Shown here in pieces: positions 36,460 to 49,635 of a stretch of DNA of 64,000 nucleotides. Source of the DNA: Ophioderma brevispina (Eukaryota; Echinodermata; Ophiuroidea; Amphilepidida; Ophiodermatidae); assembly GCA_023653785.1 (NCBI GenBank), contig JAMKCH010001644.1:1-64000 (forward strand), given 5' to 3'. The notes below the pieces were generated by a model. That model did not search any database. It was not told where the DNA came from and worked only from the letters and a program-made list of their open reading frames with translations. Position numbers and translations under genes: made by a program. Within the stretch, counting starts at the first letter, position 1. Each line of letters begins with the position of its first letter.

Positions 36460-36785
36460 TTAAAGGTGCAACAAACAATTCACATCTCAGGTGTCCTTAT
36501 AAAAATCGAAAGTTCTGTTTTTTGCATGATGTCAAAGCTGTCCATCAAAAATATACCCATCTGAAAGGATTAAGCTGAGAAATGTTCTTTGGTACAAAAA
36601 ATGTAGAATTCTAATTTCATTATAGGAGCAATAATAGCCAAATCAAAATCACCCTTTTCTCTCTTCTAAGACATGTTCTGTAGCCTAATACACAGGTAAG
36701 AAATCTTCGATGGTCTTATCTATTTGAAATTATATTTATGGACACATATATTTGGGTGCCTCGAAATATCTCGTTGCACCTTTAA
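36460..36785. mobile_element. MITE family B, copy 2
   Basis: TTAA at 36,460-36,463 and 36,782-36,785. The left end reads AGGTGCAACAAACAATTC. The complement of the right end reads AGGTGCAACGAGATATTTCG. Length about 326 bp. The duplicate is at 58,330-58,690. Confidence 0.7.
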
Positions 36786-36932
36786 AAGATGAAGGAGATA
36801 AGTTGTAGAATGTCACAAGTTTTTTTTTCAACTGAAAATCGACAGAAAGGAAGAAAACGACATTGTTCAAAGATTGAATCAAGTGTGAATGTAGTGATTG
36901 TCTGTAGGACAGTAATGACTAAAAATCTGATT

Positions 36933-39224
36933 TTAGCCCTAATATAGGCTATTGTCATCAAGTAGCAAATTAGAGTAGGAAACCAATGTTCTCTCATTAA
37001 ACTGTCTCTCATGTCTTGTCCATTCTTTTGTAAAAACTCGCAGGTATGCACTGCAAGAAGGACATTTCTTTGAAAATTATGTTGTGGATTTGAAAATTCT
37101 GGCAGAGTGCGTTTTGGGGCATTTTGTTCGTCCTTTTGGGTTTTGGGAAGGAGATGAATTGTGTTGTAGGCAAAGATTATGCTGATTGTATGTTGTCCTA
37201 CAATGTAGTGTAGCTGTTGTGACAGCCATGCTTATCATGCTGGCCTAGAGAGGGCATGCATTTGCAAGCCTTAGTTGATAACCATTGGGCAGTAAATTTC
37301 ATGTATCTAGGTAGAGATAGTATGTTATTGCCCGAAGGGTAGTGTTATTGTTTTCCCACCAATATTTTCCCCAGTGTCTAAAGTTCCATGTGCCTTGTAC
37401 CATATGTGCACTGTACACACATTCCCAGTTGCTCCTGAAATTAGTGCTTAGTTATTATGCAAGGTCTCATTCACGGAATGCAATGTTCACAAATGGTCAA
37501 AAGCAGCCACTATAATAATGTAATATGCTTGTAACTTTAAACCTTGCACTGTGTTAACTTGAAACAGCCAAAATTCTCTCACTTCAATCAATTATAAGTG
37601 CGCCTTAGAAATACAGCTACCTAAGGGGTTATTTATCCCATACCACAATGCATAAGTTTTGGTACATTTCACATCAATAATCCCATGCATAATCCCAGCA
37701 TGTGATCCCACAAAAAATCCATTTCTTTTAATACATAAAACTTACCTTTTTCGACACCCATTCATGCCACCCAAAACACTAGTTACTTTAAAAAAATTTA
37801 ATAATGAAAGGTTTGTGCTTCCTTTTAAACTCTTTACACTGCCCCTAATACTGAAATATCGTTTAGTTAAAAGAACATAGCAGAATTGCAATGTATTATG
37901 GATTAGTTCAAAAACCCTCTGCTACTATGAAGCAAGGTAAATGCACCACTGTTTTTCTTGGGAACTTGCCTGATTACATCTACCCTTGCTGTAGCTGTCA
38001 ACATATTTACTGATGTGAAATGTTTTGCTTTTTTTTCAATTTTTTTTATGGGATCTTAAAAGTCGTTTTTGTAAAACCCTAGCTGGTATATAAGTGGGGT
38101 AAAATTGGCCCATTGGAAGTGCCGATGGTTGAAATCGGTTGTATAGTAGTCGAGTCTATTGATAATGTATTTAGTAATTTGTTATTAAGTTGAACATTTT
38201 ACAATATATGTTATCAACACGAAAAAGTCATAGTGACAGTTGACAAAACAAGGAGATTGTCTTGGTCAAGTTACATTGCCACACAGAGGGTGGACATGGG
38301 AACTTCAGAAATAATTAGTTCAGTGATATATCACCATTTGCAAAGAGTGATTACTACACAAATTTATAATGTAGGTCTTAGGACATTGACAATAAATGTT
38401 ATTGAAGTGAAACCTACAGGTTAAGTGGGGGGGGGGGCGTTTGTGCGTGAGATCCTGATCTGGATCTCAACCACAACATGGACCATACAGGGACGTGCCA
38501 AAGACATCGGTCCCATTTTCAGCCTTTGGTATCTGGTATGAATGACCCTTTTTTAATGCCATTTTGGTATAGCAATGGGTCGTTTTTTTTTTTCAAAATT
38601 TCTGAAAAATTTGTTGGAGAAATAGCCGCATTTCTCAATCTGAAGCCAAAATTTCCAAATTGCTTAAAATGTCAAAATTTTGCAGTGAAAATGGGCAATT
38701 TGGGTTTAAATTGGCCTAAAATTTGACGATGGTATAGCTATGGGTCCCTTTTTGGCAAAAAAAAATGGTTTATTCTAGCGACTATGGGTTCTACTTCCAG
38801 AGTCGTGGAAGGCACCCGTCCCCTACCCAAACCATAGTTGGGACACCCCCCCCGGGTTAAGTACGGTAATGGAACAAAATTAAGAGAATGGAAGAGTTAT
38901 GAATTACTCTCAATTAAAGGGGGTGTAAAAAGCTTCACACAAGATTGACAAACTCCCTGTAGGCAGGTCCACATTGGAGCATGTCTTACCGATTGAAATC
39001 TCGACGAGCTGAAAATATTATACCAGCAAAATATTTGCTTCCTGGGACGTTGAAAAAAAAGCAAATAAAAGGTTTTCCATAAGAACAAATATTGATTAAA
39101 AGTCCATTGACATTAAAATTTGCCATATTTTGGGTTCGGGTAAGTTAAACAGTACATACTACACTGTAAGTATAAAGTTTACATAGATGGGCCATGGAGT
39201 AGCCTATGTCAATTGTTCTTTAGT
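36933..39224. other. 2.3-kb block present only in duplication copy 1
   Basis: Copy 2 passes directly from the equivalent of 36,932 to that of 39,225 (about 58,850-58,870). I found no TIR, long terminal repeat or clear target duplication at the ends, and no coding frame. The words aatctgatttt and agccctaa occur near both borders (36,918 and 39,288), which could have promoted a deletion. It contains an imperfect repeat matching 2,450-2,540 at 37,636-37,745. Insertion into copy 1 and deletion from copy 2 are both possible. Confidence 0.55.
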
Positions 39225-39391
39225 AGTTGCTTTGTCTTATAATTTGCAGGGGATGTTAGGATACCATAATTGTTACAACCTGTAGAAATCTGATTTTTGA
39301 TGATTAAGCCCTAACTAAGGGCTTCACTGTTGAAACAAAAATAAGCTCAAATGAAGTCCTTCATAATTATAGAAAATCACACATAAAATTG

Positions 39392-39584
39392 GATGGGATC
39401 CGGAATTTTTGTGTAGACAAGTCTAGTATCATATGGACTGTGATAACTGTACAAAAATCTAATTTATGCTTTAACTTGGAGAATTAAGCAATTGTAGGTG
39501 ACTATCTTTAGTTCTATTGTTTGTTGAAGATTTATAATTACTACACACAAAATTATATTTGAAATGTCTGAAGTCAGTCTTTAA
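39392..39584 (-). mobile_element. MITE family A, truncated, inverted
   Basis: Holds gatccggaatttttg, then tgactatctttagttct and the terminal gtcagtctttaa with TTAA at 39,581-39,584. The distal half of the element is absent. It was present before the duplication, since copy 2 has it at 59,038-59,225. Confidence 0.65.
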
Positions 39585-42144
39585 GGTGGTTTGCAGTGAA
39601 GGTCATCAGGTTCACATTCGCGTCAAAAGAGGTTATTGGTTGAAGTTTTTAATCAGTTGGTTAATATTCACCCCCCCCCCCCATTTCATTTCCTGATTTG
39701 AAAGTATATGAAATCAAACCAAATTGGTTAGGCAAAATGATCATGGAGTGGGAGTATGGGAAAGGTGTGACCTAAAGAATTTAGAGGTGAAGGCATAATG
39801 ATAGGTCAAATGCTTGAAGTAGGTCATTGGGGTTTTATGTATGCGTCATGAAACTTGTGGGTTGTTTTTAGGTTTAGTCAAATTCTTTGATGCGTGAACC
39901 GGGGGGGGGGGCATTTTCAGTCGTTTTTTACAGTGGGTAAATCAGGTATGAAGAATGACTTACAGCTCTTACAACCACAAATGGAAAAATAGGCGCCAGA
40001 GAATGGCTTCAAAAATACATTTTTTAAATGTAAAACGAACTTAAAAGTTAGTTTTCTCTCAGGCTTATGGGATTGGCCCCAAACACCTCCACAAAGCAGG
40101 TATAAGGAGGGTTGCAAAATCTGTTCATTTTGAAGTATATTTCGTGGTAGTGGTTCAAACCACCCGTCAGCACATCCCTACCCAAACAAAAGTGAGACCA
40201 TAATTATAATGGAGCGCGTTGGTGCAGTCGCGTGGCTAGGTCACTGGGGGAGGGAGGATGCTTCTCGATGGACAGATTCTTTTTCTGAGGGAAAATGCGG
40301 GGTGATTCTTTTGGAAAGTGAAATCTGGGAAAGCTCAAAGTAAGCCTATTTTTTTTTTTTGGGGGGGAGGGGAATGCTGGATTTTTGCCCCAAATCTGCC
40401 ATTTTTTTGGCGGGCGGGGGCGGGGTAAGGGGGTGAATCCCACATGTCCCCTGGCGCCGCAAAGGTAGAGGAGGGCGAATGGGGCATTTTATGTAATATA
40501 AGGGCCAAGTGTGGCCGTTAAAATGTTGTGGGGATTATGTAAAATTCAAGATAAAAAAAAAACCACCTTTTTTGGATTTTTTAGGGCCTAACATCGTTCT
40601 CAAATCTGGTTTGGTTTCAGTGCAAGTCCCTCATTTGTCTATGCTTGCATCTTGAATGAAATTGCACAACTGGCCATCAGCCAAAAAGTTTGTGGAGGGC
40701 GGCTTGTAAAGGCTTGCAAATGGCAGCTGAGTAACAGCAAGCAAACGTTAAATCTGAATCTGAATAATTTGTGGTTTCCATTCGTATCTGTAGAAGTTAC
40801 CTTTATATATTCTTCAGTGGGATTCAATTGATGTAAATAGAAAATCGTCGTATAGACAGGGAAACACGCAGTAAATTCAGCATGGACTCGTCTGAACCAG
40901 GGATATTGCTGCCAAATCCAGAAGAGTGTATATTAGTATTGTGCTTCCACAAATTAGGAGCTTGGTGGTCGTTTCGTTAACCATTCGCGTTTATCGGAGA
41001 CGGACACCCTCGGCCTTTGTCTCGGGATTAGAAGCGGTCAGGGGTTAGTACGGGATTGTGCCGACAGCCCTGAGGCTAGATAGATGCCAGCGATTCATCA
41101 CAGACGATCGACATTCGTAAATCAAGGCTAAAATACCACACATGGGCTAGCTTTTTGCCAAAGGATTCGCTTCATAGGGCCTTACTGTTTGCACGTGGTG
41201 AACCGATAACTTTTTCCAGAGTGAGAGTATTTAATTTTATCATCATGTTCGTTCACCTCGTCAAGATCATGAAGATGACAATTACAAATTGACCCTTTCT
41301 AACATTGTCATTTGTCTGTTCAGCAGCTGAGGCAATTGTGTTACGGTAAGTTGACTGACTAATAGTAATGACTCCAGTCCAGTGGTTCTGGGAAAAGTTC
41401 TGGCGCAACTTTTCCTTTTCTTCAACCCTAACCGTATTTTTTGTGCTAGCAGAGACAAGATCTCCATGATGCGAGAGGAGGGAAGGGGTAAAGGAAATAG
41501 AAGCTAATGAAGATTGGACATCCGTGATGGGATTCGAACCCGGGGGGTCTCCGGCGCACCCTTCCATGAGCAGGCGTAGCAAGCAACAGGGGTGTCCCGT
41601 AGGTATCTGTGTGTGGTTGGTACAAACATTGTACAAGGCACAGGGGATACCATGTGGAAGAATTGGAGGCAATACAAAAAGCACTACCCTTCGGGCAGAA
41701 AAACCATCTTAGAACAACATTTTCACATAACTTTTCTTTTGATTACCATTTAAAATTAGGGCGCCTAAAAATGTCAGCATTTGCCTTGAGCACATATTTA
41801 TTTACACATGGACCCCTTAAATTTCCAATGCGTAGAAAGGAAACATGTTTTAAGCTCATGTGTTCATTATTGGACCTTGGGCGATCCATTTTGAGTCCAA
41901 AGAGGTCTTAGGGAAAACTTGGTCACAGTGAATTCTTACTAGAAAAGTAGAAAGGATCTTGACCCAAATCAAGTCAGTAGTAAAAGCATTCAACATTCAT
42001 GCATCTCTTCTCTGTTCTGCTCTTTCTCCCTTGATTCCTTTCCTCTTTAAATATTGCTGGACATTCTTCATTTTCTACTTACCCTATTGTATGTATAAGC
42101 ATGTGATGGTTTCTTTTTATGTGTTCTGCATGTCTTACCATATT
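39585..42144. other. Gene-free part of duplication copy 1
   Basis: Contains a C12 run (39,671-39,682), a G10 run (39,901-39,910) and a tRNA-like fragment at about 41,515-41,620. Frames that look open here are broken in copy 2 (58.9-61.8 kb), which argues against coding. Confidence 0.55.
41515..41620 (-). mobile_element. tRNA-like SINE fragment, copy 1
   Basis: The minus strand has GGGTTCGAATCCC, an exact box B, preceded by gcgccggagacc and further upstream by ttgcttgctacgcc where an A box would lie. The A box is weak and the acceptor ends do not close. The duplicate is at 61,150-61,255 with one extra base inside box B. It is probably the head of a tRNA-derived SINE or a tRNA pseudogene. Confidence 0.45.
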
Positions 42145-43165
42145 CCCAGCCAACAGTCCCATGGGGGCCCATCTGGGTAAAATACGTTTTAGGTGGGCAT
42201 GTCACGAGGGCCCCACATGGGCAAAATCGCCCCATGTGGGCCTACTTGGGTTTTGTCACTGGGCCTCGATTGGCCCATGTAGGGTTTGCCCAGTTGATTG
42301 CAGGTGGGTATTACACGGGTACAATGTGTGTTCCCTCATATAGGTTATCACTTTCTGGGGTTGTTATGTGCCTCACTCGAGTTTACCCATACAGGTTCAA
42401 TGTGGGGACGCCCTAAGGGCTTTTCATGCCCCAAGATGGCAAAGCAAAATTGATTTTATTGCCCCTCTTTGCATGTGGAACAGTAAGTGGCCCACAATTG
42501 GGTGAAAACACAACAAATGTAGTTTTGTTGTTTCATCAGCTAAACATTATCCCCAAAAGAGGGGAATAATAGATGAGGGCAATGAAACAAGAATTGCTAC
42601 GTTTACTTAATTTTATGAAAGGTTTATTTTTAATATGATATGTATGTTCTATGGTGTTGTTTTCACAAAATGTTACCATCGGTAACACACCCTTTCTCTA
42701 AAAGGGGTGTCATCAAAAATGGTATAAGTGATGAAAAGTAAATAGATACAGTCATTATAGGGCTTGGCTGAAAATTAATTATTTTAAAAAAATACTAACA
42801 ATACCACATTATGATCAAAATGTGCATTTTACAGCAGAAAAAAAATTAACAGGTAATCGAGACCCACGCCCCAATGGGTGAGGCCTGTGGAAGCCCACAT
42901 GCAGCCCATGCCCATCATCAACCCACATGGAGCCCATATAAAAAACCCTTGAAAAAACCCCATGTCCTAGATTCCACACCACAGACCTTGAATAACCCAC
43001 AATGGACCCTTGGGGGTTGCCCAACTTGTAAAAACCCAAGCCAAATATACACACTTATACCCCACATGGACCACCCTGGGTTGCCCACTTGACGCCCTAG
43101 CCCACATTAAGCCCACCTTGCCCATGCTAAACCCATGTGGGCCCCAGAAGGGCATGTTGGCTGGG
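42145..43165. mobile_element. 1.0-kb TIR element with CATGTGGGC subrepeats
   Basis: The left end reads CCCAGCCAACAGTCCCATGG and the complement of the right end reads CCCAGCCAACATGCCCTTCT. Both continue into arms packed with variants of cccatgtgggc and tgggcaaaa for about 150-200 bp. The inner 400-500 bp is AT-rich and non-coding. Copy 2 of the duplication has no element here (61,805-61,820, catattaactgcagc), so this is a real insertion or clean excision. The target duplication is at most 2-3 bp (TT or similar). No transposase; superfamily not assigned. Confidence 0.8.
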
Positions 43166-44410
43166 TTTACTGCAGCACTTTTGTCACAGCAGTCTCAGTC
43201 TCATTATCCTATTAACCCTAACCAACTAAGGACTCACTAAATGCTCGTGTTTTTGAAAGTGAGCTTAATTGAGTTTTGGATTTCTTCAAACACTGCAAAA
43301 GCAGTGAGCCCAAGTGAGTCCAATTGAAAAGAGACCTTCACCACTTTTTAGATAGTTGGAGTTTTTAGTGAGTTCTAGTAGCCTATGAAAAGTGGTAAGA
43401 AAAGAAGTGGTGATCAGTTGGTTATACTAATGTTACAGCAATGAGTTTTAGTGAGCTATAGTATAGTGGAAATGTACCATTTACTGGTGAGATTTAGTGG
43501 TCTTGGGTGCCCAATATGCAAAACCTACACCCCATAATATAGGCTGCTTCTAAACTCACTAAAACTCACCGTGAGTTAGTGAGTTAAGTGGTGCTAATTT
43601 CCGCTAGCCCTTTTCATTGAGTGTTGGGGAGATTTGGTTTCTAATGCACTTATACCCAAAAAAAATTGATTCAGGGTCCACTTGTGTTCTTCATTAAGTT
43701 AAGTTTTCAGTTGTACTTTTCAGTTTCCACCAGTTTCCTAAAATGTTGGTATTATAAAATTTGTTGTATTATGAATGCTGATCATGGTTTTGTGTGTGTG
43801 ACACCAGGTATGTGTGTGTTGAGATAAATTATAGTTTTTTTCTTAATCTTTCACTTAGTACTTGTAAGATATTTATCTTATCAACACTTCCTTTTGCCCC
43901 ACTTTTGAAAATGGAGGGCCAGCCAGCACAGCCCCCTCTCCACTTTTAAAATTGATGATACGCATCGGCTTATCCTAAGCTTGCACAGATATTTGGGAAG
44001 CAAACAGGCGTAAAGAATATGCATGTAACATTTGCATGTGCATGCTATTTTGATGCTTTGTAAAAATGCATGCCATTTGTAAGGGATTGAAATTGCTTAG
44101 AGATAAATTGCCAAGTAGCCCCTACACTCTGAAATTGTTCCGCTGTCAATAGTGTTTAATACTTGTTGGAACATATATGGTATGAGGTGAAAGGTCACAT
44201 GGCAAGGGCAAATGCCATATTGAGCTCAATTGATAAAATAGTTGGGAAATTATGTCCATTTTCTCTCATTGTAAAGTTGAATCCAAGAGACCATTTGGCA
44301 CGACCCATAAATCATTCTGTATTGTGCCCATTTCCATCCGGGAACTGGTCAGAGTTCATGTTGTTTACAAAAAAATTTGTTGTTCGTTCGCGTCAGCCGA
44401 ACAGTACGAC
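43166..44410. other. Gene-free end part of duplication copy 1
   Basis: Rich in gtgag/agtgag words (43,240-43,600; for example tttagtgagttctag), which form a loose short-period repeat. The last detectable similarity to copy 2 inside the window is around gccgaacagt (44,397). Confidence 0.5.
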
Positions 44411-45541
44411 GAACAGTGCTAAAATTACAATACAAAGTACCTTTTCAGTGTGAAGTTAATCTTACAAAAATGTAGAAGAATATCAAAGGAACAAAAACAA
44501 GCGAGGCACTGGTGTGAAATTAACGAAAAAAGTGTATTTTTGCGATGCATAACTGTGGCCTACTTGTCACCTGCCGGACCGATTACACAACATAGTGCAC
44601 GTCAGAGATAGGGTAAGTTGTCTGGTGGTATTCTCTGTACGCTCCAAACCGTTATGTTTTAGCCGATTGAGGCTGTACAAGTTCCCGGATGGAATGGGAA
44701 CAATACAGGATGCATTTATGGGGATCATGCAAATGGTCTATTGCAACAAAACTTCAGGTACTATTACAGACAACCCATATGCATGTGGTCCCTATTTATA
44801 TCCCTCTTGGCCGTAACGGCAAATAAAAAATAGATATCAAAAATCATTTTTGCCCGGGTCCTTAAACAAGTTAGCTATCCTGACCTACCCTTGCAAATGA
44901 TTTAAAACTTAAAAGCAATCTAATAACTAGACAAAATCAGATATTTTAAGCATGCTGTACCCCCCCCCCCCACCAGAACGGACACTTCTTACAACATTTA
45001 ATGAATGGAGATTCATATCTTAGCACACTGCTGTTTTCTACGTTTTTGTCATTTGAAAACAAATAACCAATTATTGCGAATCTACAGACTTTATGTCCAT
45101 TCACAATTTATACTACTCTGCAATCAAATATTTGTACTCATTTAGGTGGATCACTGTACTTAGTGATAGGCCTTTTTTAAAAAAAAAAAAAGCTTTTTTG
45201 ATGGGGGATGTTAGAGCAAATCTGTTGTCTGCCCGTCTGTGTATCTGTCTGAAGACAGGTGTTCGCGTTTCACATGAAATGCTTAATTCCAAATGCAATA
45301 GACCCTTGGACATTAGGATCCTCATATGAAGACCCATCAGTGTCTTTAGTTGCAGATCCACAGGTCAAAGGTTATACAGTATTCACCCCCGTCTACATTT
45401 AAGCTTTCTGAATTCTAGAAATTCAGCAAGAACATATAATCCCACACTGCATATAAGACATGAATTCCAGAATATAGAGATGGTATTCTCAAAATGAGAT
45501 GTCTTGAACCTCAAGTGCAAGGACTGTGTTATTTTTTACAC
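44411..45541. other. Gene-free stretch with repeat R1 copy b
   Basis: The region 44,836-45,095 matches 1,589-1,875 (see R1). A C12 run sits at 44,960-44,971. Nothing else was recognised. Confidence 0.45.
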
Positions 45542-45905
45542 TTAAGTCTGACTCAGAGATTTCGAAATATTATTTTTTTGTTGTAATAATGAAAAAGTAG
45601 TCACTAGAATACAGGATAGTAACCTAAAATGCCACAATTCCGACAAATTAAATGAGATGAAATCGGATTTTTCGTTTTGATGCAGTAAACATTTATGTGT
45701 AGTATTACGTCCCATAGGATTACTGTGATATAAAATTTCCGGATCGGAATTTTAAAAAACTTGTGAGTTTCGATATGAAGGAATTCGATTAAGCTTAGCA
45801 ATTTACACAGTGATTGTATATGGACAAGCTTTAAGTACATGCAAAAAAACACGATTTTTGGAATTTGAGGGCGCCCTCCTAAGGAAATTCTGAGTCGGCC
45901 TGTAA
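45542..45905 (+). mobile_element. MITE family A, copy 2
   Basis: Starts ttaagtctgactcagagatt, carries tttccggatcggaatttt and gagggcgccctc, and ends aattctgagtcggcc then tgtaa, so the right TTAA has decayed. It has about the same length and order as 4,159-4,529. Confidence 0.75.
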
Positions 45906-48900
45906 GGACCAAAGGGTTTTCACTCCTGTTAGTTGCCCCCCATGAATCCCCTAGGAAAACAACGTTCACGAAGGAATTGTTGCAAGAAATTTATACCACA
46001 TGGAAGGGTCATAAGACAACACTTAATCAGCACCTACAAAAAAGGAAATTTGTGATTTGGGCTTGCAACTGCAAATTAGGGGCCAAAATTATTGTTTCAA
46101 AACATGCGAAAATTGGGCAAAAAAAATGGAAATTCCAATGAGCCTGGTGCTTACAGCAAACTTTTTGAAAACTTATAAAACTTATTTTATGTTGATATCT
46201 ACCTAGAATAGACCAAATTTAATATACATACACAAAAATTGCATATTTTGGCAATCCGTATTTTTACGGATGTTGCAAAAATACAAATCATTTTCCCATA
46301 GAGTTAGTACTGTAATGGTTTAGCAACAAACCACAATGATAAATGTTTGTTTTCACACTAAAGGGTTAATTATTTTTAATATTACTAATAATTGTTTACT
46401 TACATGTGCAACAATATTAGCAGCAACAAAAATGTCCTAGGTTCTTTGATTTTTAAAAATATCTTCAGCCGACTTGCGTTAGTGCCCAGAGGGGTTCCAT
46501 GGGACCCCCACTCTAATTAAACTCCTTAACAGATTATCAGGGGCCTTATACAAAAAATTTAGACAAAAAATCCCAAGCGGACAGTAGTGAAGACAAAATT
46601 TTGGGGTCCATAGGAATCCTTGGTCACTTAAGTATTAATATGTATAAGCTGCCTCTTTTAACCCTCGTCTACAACGGGGGGGTTCCCACCCCCCCCCAGT
46701 GAACTTTGCTTCCGGTGCGCTAAAAATGCCAAAAAGCTCACGTAAAAAGATTCTAGGTATTCATTATCTCATCCTTCTGGTCATTTTAGCAACCGGGTTA
46801 GAGTATGCCATCAAAGTCGAAAGATGGGGGGGGGGGGGGGGGTGGTGGTCACCAAGGATATTTATTATAACGGTGCATTTTGATAATATTTCGCCATGTA
46901 TGGCTCTAAAAATAGCTTATTAAAATAGTCATTTGCCATCATTTAGTTAGAGCTGAAAAACCGCATGAAAATCCGAGATTCCTATTTTCTAGCGCAAAAT
47001 TGGATTTTGCATGCCAATTTCGCCCCGACTCGCGGATCTTGATGACATTTCATTGTGACGCCATACTAGGTATGTTTGCGTACTTATTTTTGTTATCAAT
47101 GGAAGAGGAGGACCATTAGCATCCACTGGTATCAAAAATCATAAGCATCAGGGTCCTTTATTTATAAACGAATTCTCGAGGAGGGTGGTAACCACCCCCC
47201 TTGGTATCGTTGTTGTAACAAAAAAAGTGGTAATGGTAAGACAAGGGTAAAGGTGGATATGACCACCAATCAAGTTCAACAATCTCTTTCCACCCCCTCC
47301 CCCAATTCTTTGTGTATTTTGGGATCAGAAGAGGGAAGGTCAAATGCATTACACCAGTTAAAATGTAAGACCCAGGAATGTTTCTTTTGATGATAAATAC
47401 TCTCCAAATGTGGTCGACCACATTAATTAACACGCATGTCTTTTGGGTCAGTTCAGTACACTTTAACCAATTTTAAAGTGACAGGAGGAGATGTTTTGAG
47501 GGGGCTACAAATTCTCTCAATTTTCATGGAGCGTGTAGACCACCTACCGAGAACGTTTCGAAGGTTTATTGAAAAAAACAAGTACAAACAGAAAACGCAA
47601 ACCTGTTTGACAACTGATTTGCATTATTTATTCCACTAACTACACCCTGTGTAAATTTCATGAAATTTCATGTGGGCAAATAAGATTTTTCTCAAAAATC
47701 CTGTTTTGCAGGTCTTTCTAAGGAAAATGGGCATATAGAGGGCGCTATAACATAGAAATTATGACCTTTGTAGGCCAATATGGCAAGATTCCCACAATGG
47801 ATTTTGCTGACTTTTTGCAGAGTTAATGGCTCTTTTCAATCCTACTTAAATTAGTTGTCAACATTGTGTCGCCACTGCTTAAAATTGTTCTAAAAATAAG
47901 AGACAATTTACATGGGGTCAAACAGCTGTGCCATCACTAACTTCTTAGTCATTTTACATCAAAATCCAGTTGTAAAAAATCAGATTTGAAATGTTTAATC
48001 GCTATGATTGAGTTAAGCTACAGTAATATGGAGTATTGATTTATAAACTACCTCCAGAAATATTGCTGTAGTTCTTGGTTATTTTATCTCTTTGGGATTT
48101 TAAATGAACAAAACAATGCAACTAACATGCTCATTAACGGTTACATGATGTGCACTCTGTTTTCAAAAGTACACAGTAAAATGCTTGCATCTTATCGTGA
48201 CTAGAGGATTATTCAAGACCGGGGTTGTTTACACAGGATACCACAATCATATTGGAGCTTTTTGTGTAACAAACTGCTGTGTCGTGTTCAGAATGGTTGT
48301 GGATACCGTGTTGTTCCTAATACAGCCTCTGGGACGCCAAACATTTCCCAGAAAGAGGGCAATTTTTACATTACAAAATTGTAGGGTTGATTGTAAATAT
48401 TTGGTGTTTATTTTGTTTTGCTGGAAAATAGAATTTGGTTGAAAAAATTTATCGGGGCATTCGTTTTAAGAACAATGAGATTACTGCCACCCCAGTTGTC
48501 TCTCTCCAAAGGAAAGTAGTATTTTTCTGTCAAAGTGGCCAATAAAATAGAGGTATTCTGCACTGGAAACTTATGTAATACATGAATTGTGATTGTATAT
48601 TCACCTGGTTATTTTAGTGAGTATAGCCCACATCCAAGTGGGTTCAGTCAGGGATGCTTGCCTAGCCCTCATTCTTTCCTGCCTCTACATGGAACTCAAC
48701 ATTTGTATGTATTATTGGTCTGTGCAGCAGCTTTGTATCTGTTGGATTTGTGAAACAAATATTAAAAAATAAAGTGCAGTTTTACAATCAAACACATCAT
48801 CGTTAGTCCCTCCAGTGGTAAACACCTGAATTGTGCTCAATGTCATTTACATTCAGAATCTGTATTCTTTTTTTGTTTTTTTATTCACAAATCAAAAGTT

Positions 48901-49635
48901 CAATACTTAATCTTTGTTTAGTCTTTCGAACTTGGATTAAGGGCACACATTAAGATTGTTTTGGATACAGAAAATTTCTTTTCAAGCATCGTTTGACCAT
49001 TGAGTTAATGCCAAATCTAATCTGCACACATTTGCCTTAATTCCTAAATTAGGGGAGAAATTAGCCTAAAGGTACTTCATAATTAATTTTCTATTGGGTC
49101 CTCTAAAATTGGGTTTACACAAGGAATAGTGTGTTCTGATGTGCTCAGGACAATATGATTATTAAAAACGTAGAATTTACATGGTCAGGTGTCTAACTAT
49201 TGATGCTCATATTCATTTTCTGCATATTTTAAGGCTGAATGTCAAATAGAGAATTGTTTTCAACATAGAGGACATTGTTGAAGGTATTACTGATCAAGAA
49301 TTGTTTCATATTTGTTCATAAATGAACAGAAGTTAGAACACTGACCTAACCATAGGAAAGCATTAAGAAATTATTAGCAAAATAGCTCTATTTTTGGTGT
49401 TTTAGAAAAATCAGTGAACAAATATAATTTCACTTGGAAGTGAACTACAAATGTGCACTGGATATCACACTTGATATTGAGTGTTTCCAGAATCAAACAA
49501 GTACGGTAACTGACATAGTTGGCGATTCATAAAAAACATGAGTTCCTGGAGCACAACTATTTGTTCTAAAATTCCTTGCTTAAAAGGTGCTTGTCTTGGT
49601 GGTAAGTTATTGGAACAAGGCACCTTAAATAATCT
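45906..49635. other. Gene-free AT-rich stretch
   Basis: No supported gene or RNA. Features seen: a short hairpin tccgtatttttacgga at about 46,256-46,271, a G17 run at 46,826-46,842, and ggtggtggtcacc (46,840) facing ggtggtaacc (47,184). The latter may be the ends of an unresolved element. Confidence 0.45.

Larger units (their letters stand above)
34895..44410 (+). repeat. Large direct duplication, copy 1
   Basis: Collinear with 56,915-64,000. Anchors shared in order include ttggtgcagtcg (40,215 and 59,845), cttataccc then aaaaaattgattcagg (about 43,650 and 63,195), and the fragments of MITE families A and B. Copy 1 alone holds 36,187-36,404, about 36,933-39,224 and 42,145-43,165. Removing these leaves about 6.0 kb, close to the 6.2 kb of copy 2 without its own extra block. 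Small indels are very common between copies. Confidence 0.85.

Noticed and set aside
41253..41684. 143-codon minus-strand frame, the longest in the window
   Set aside because: It crosses the tRNA-like fragment, shows no domain, and its duplicate at 61.0-61.3 kb is broken into shorter frames.
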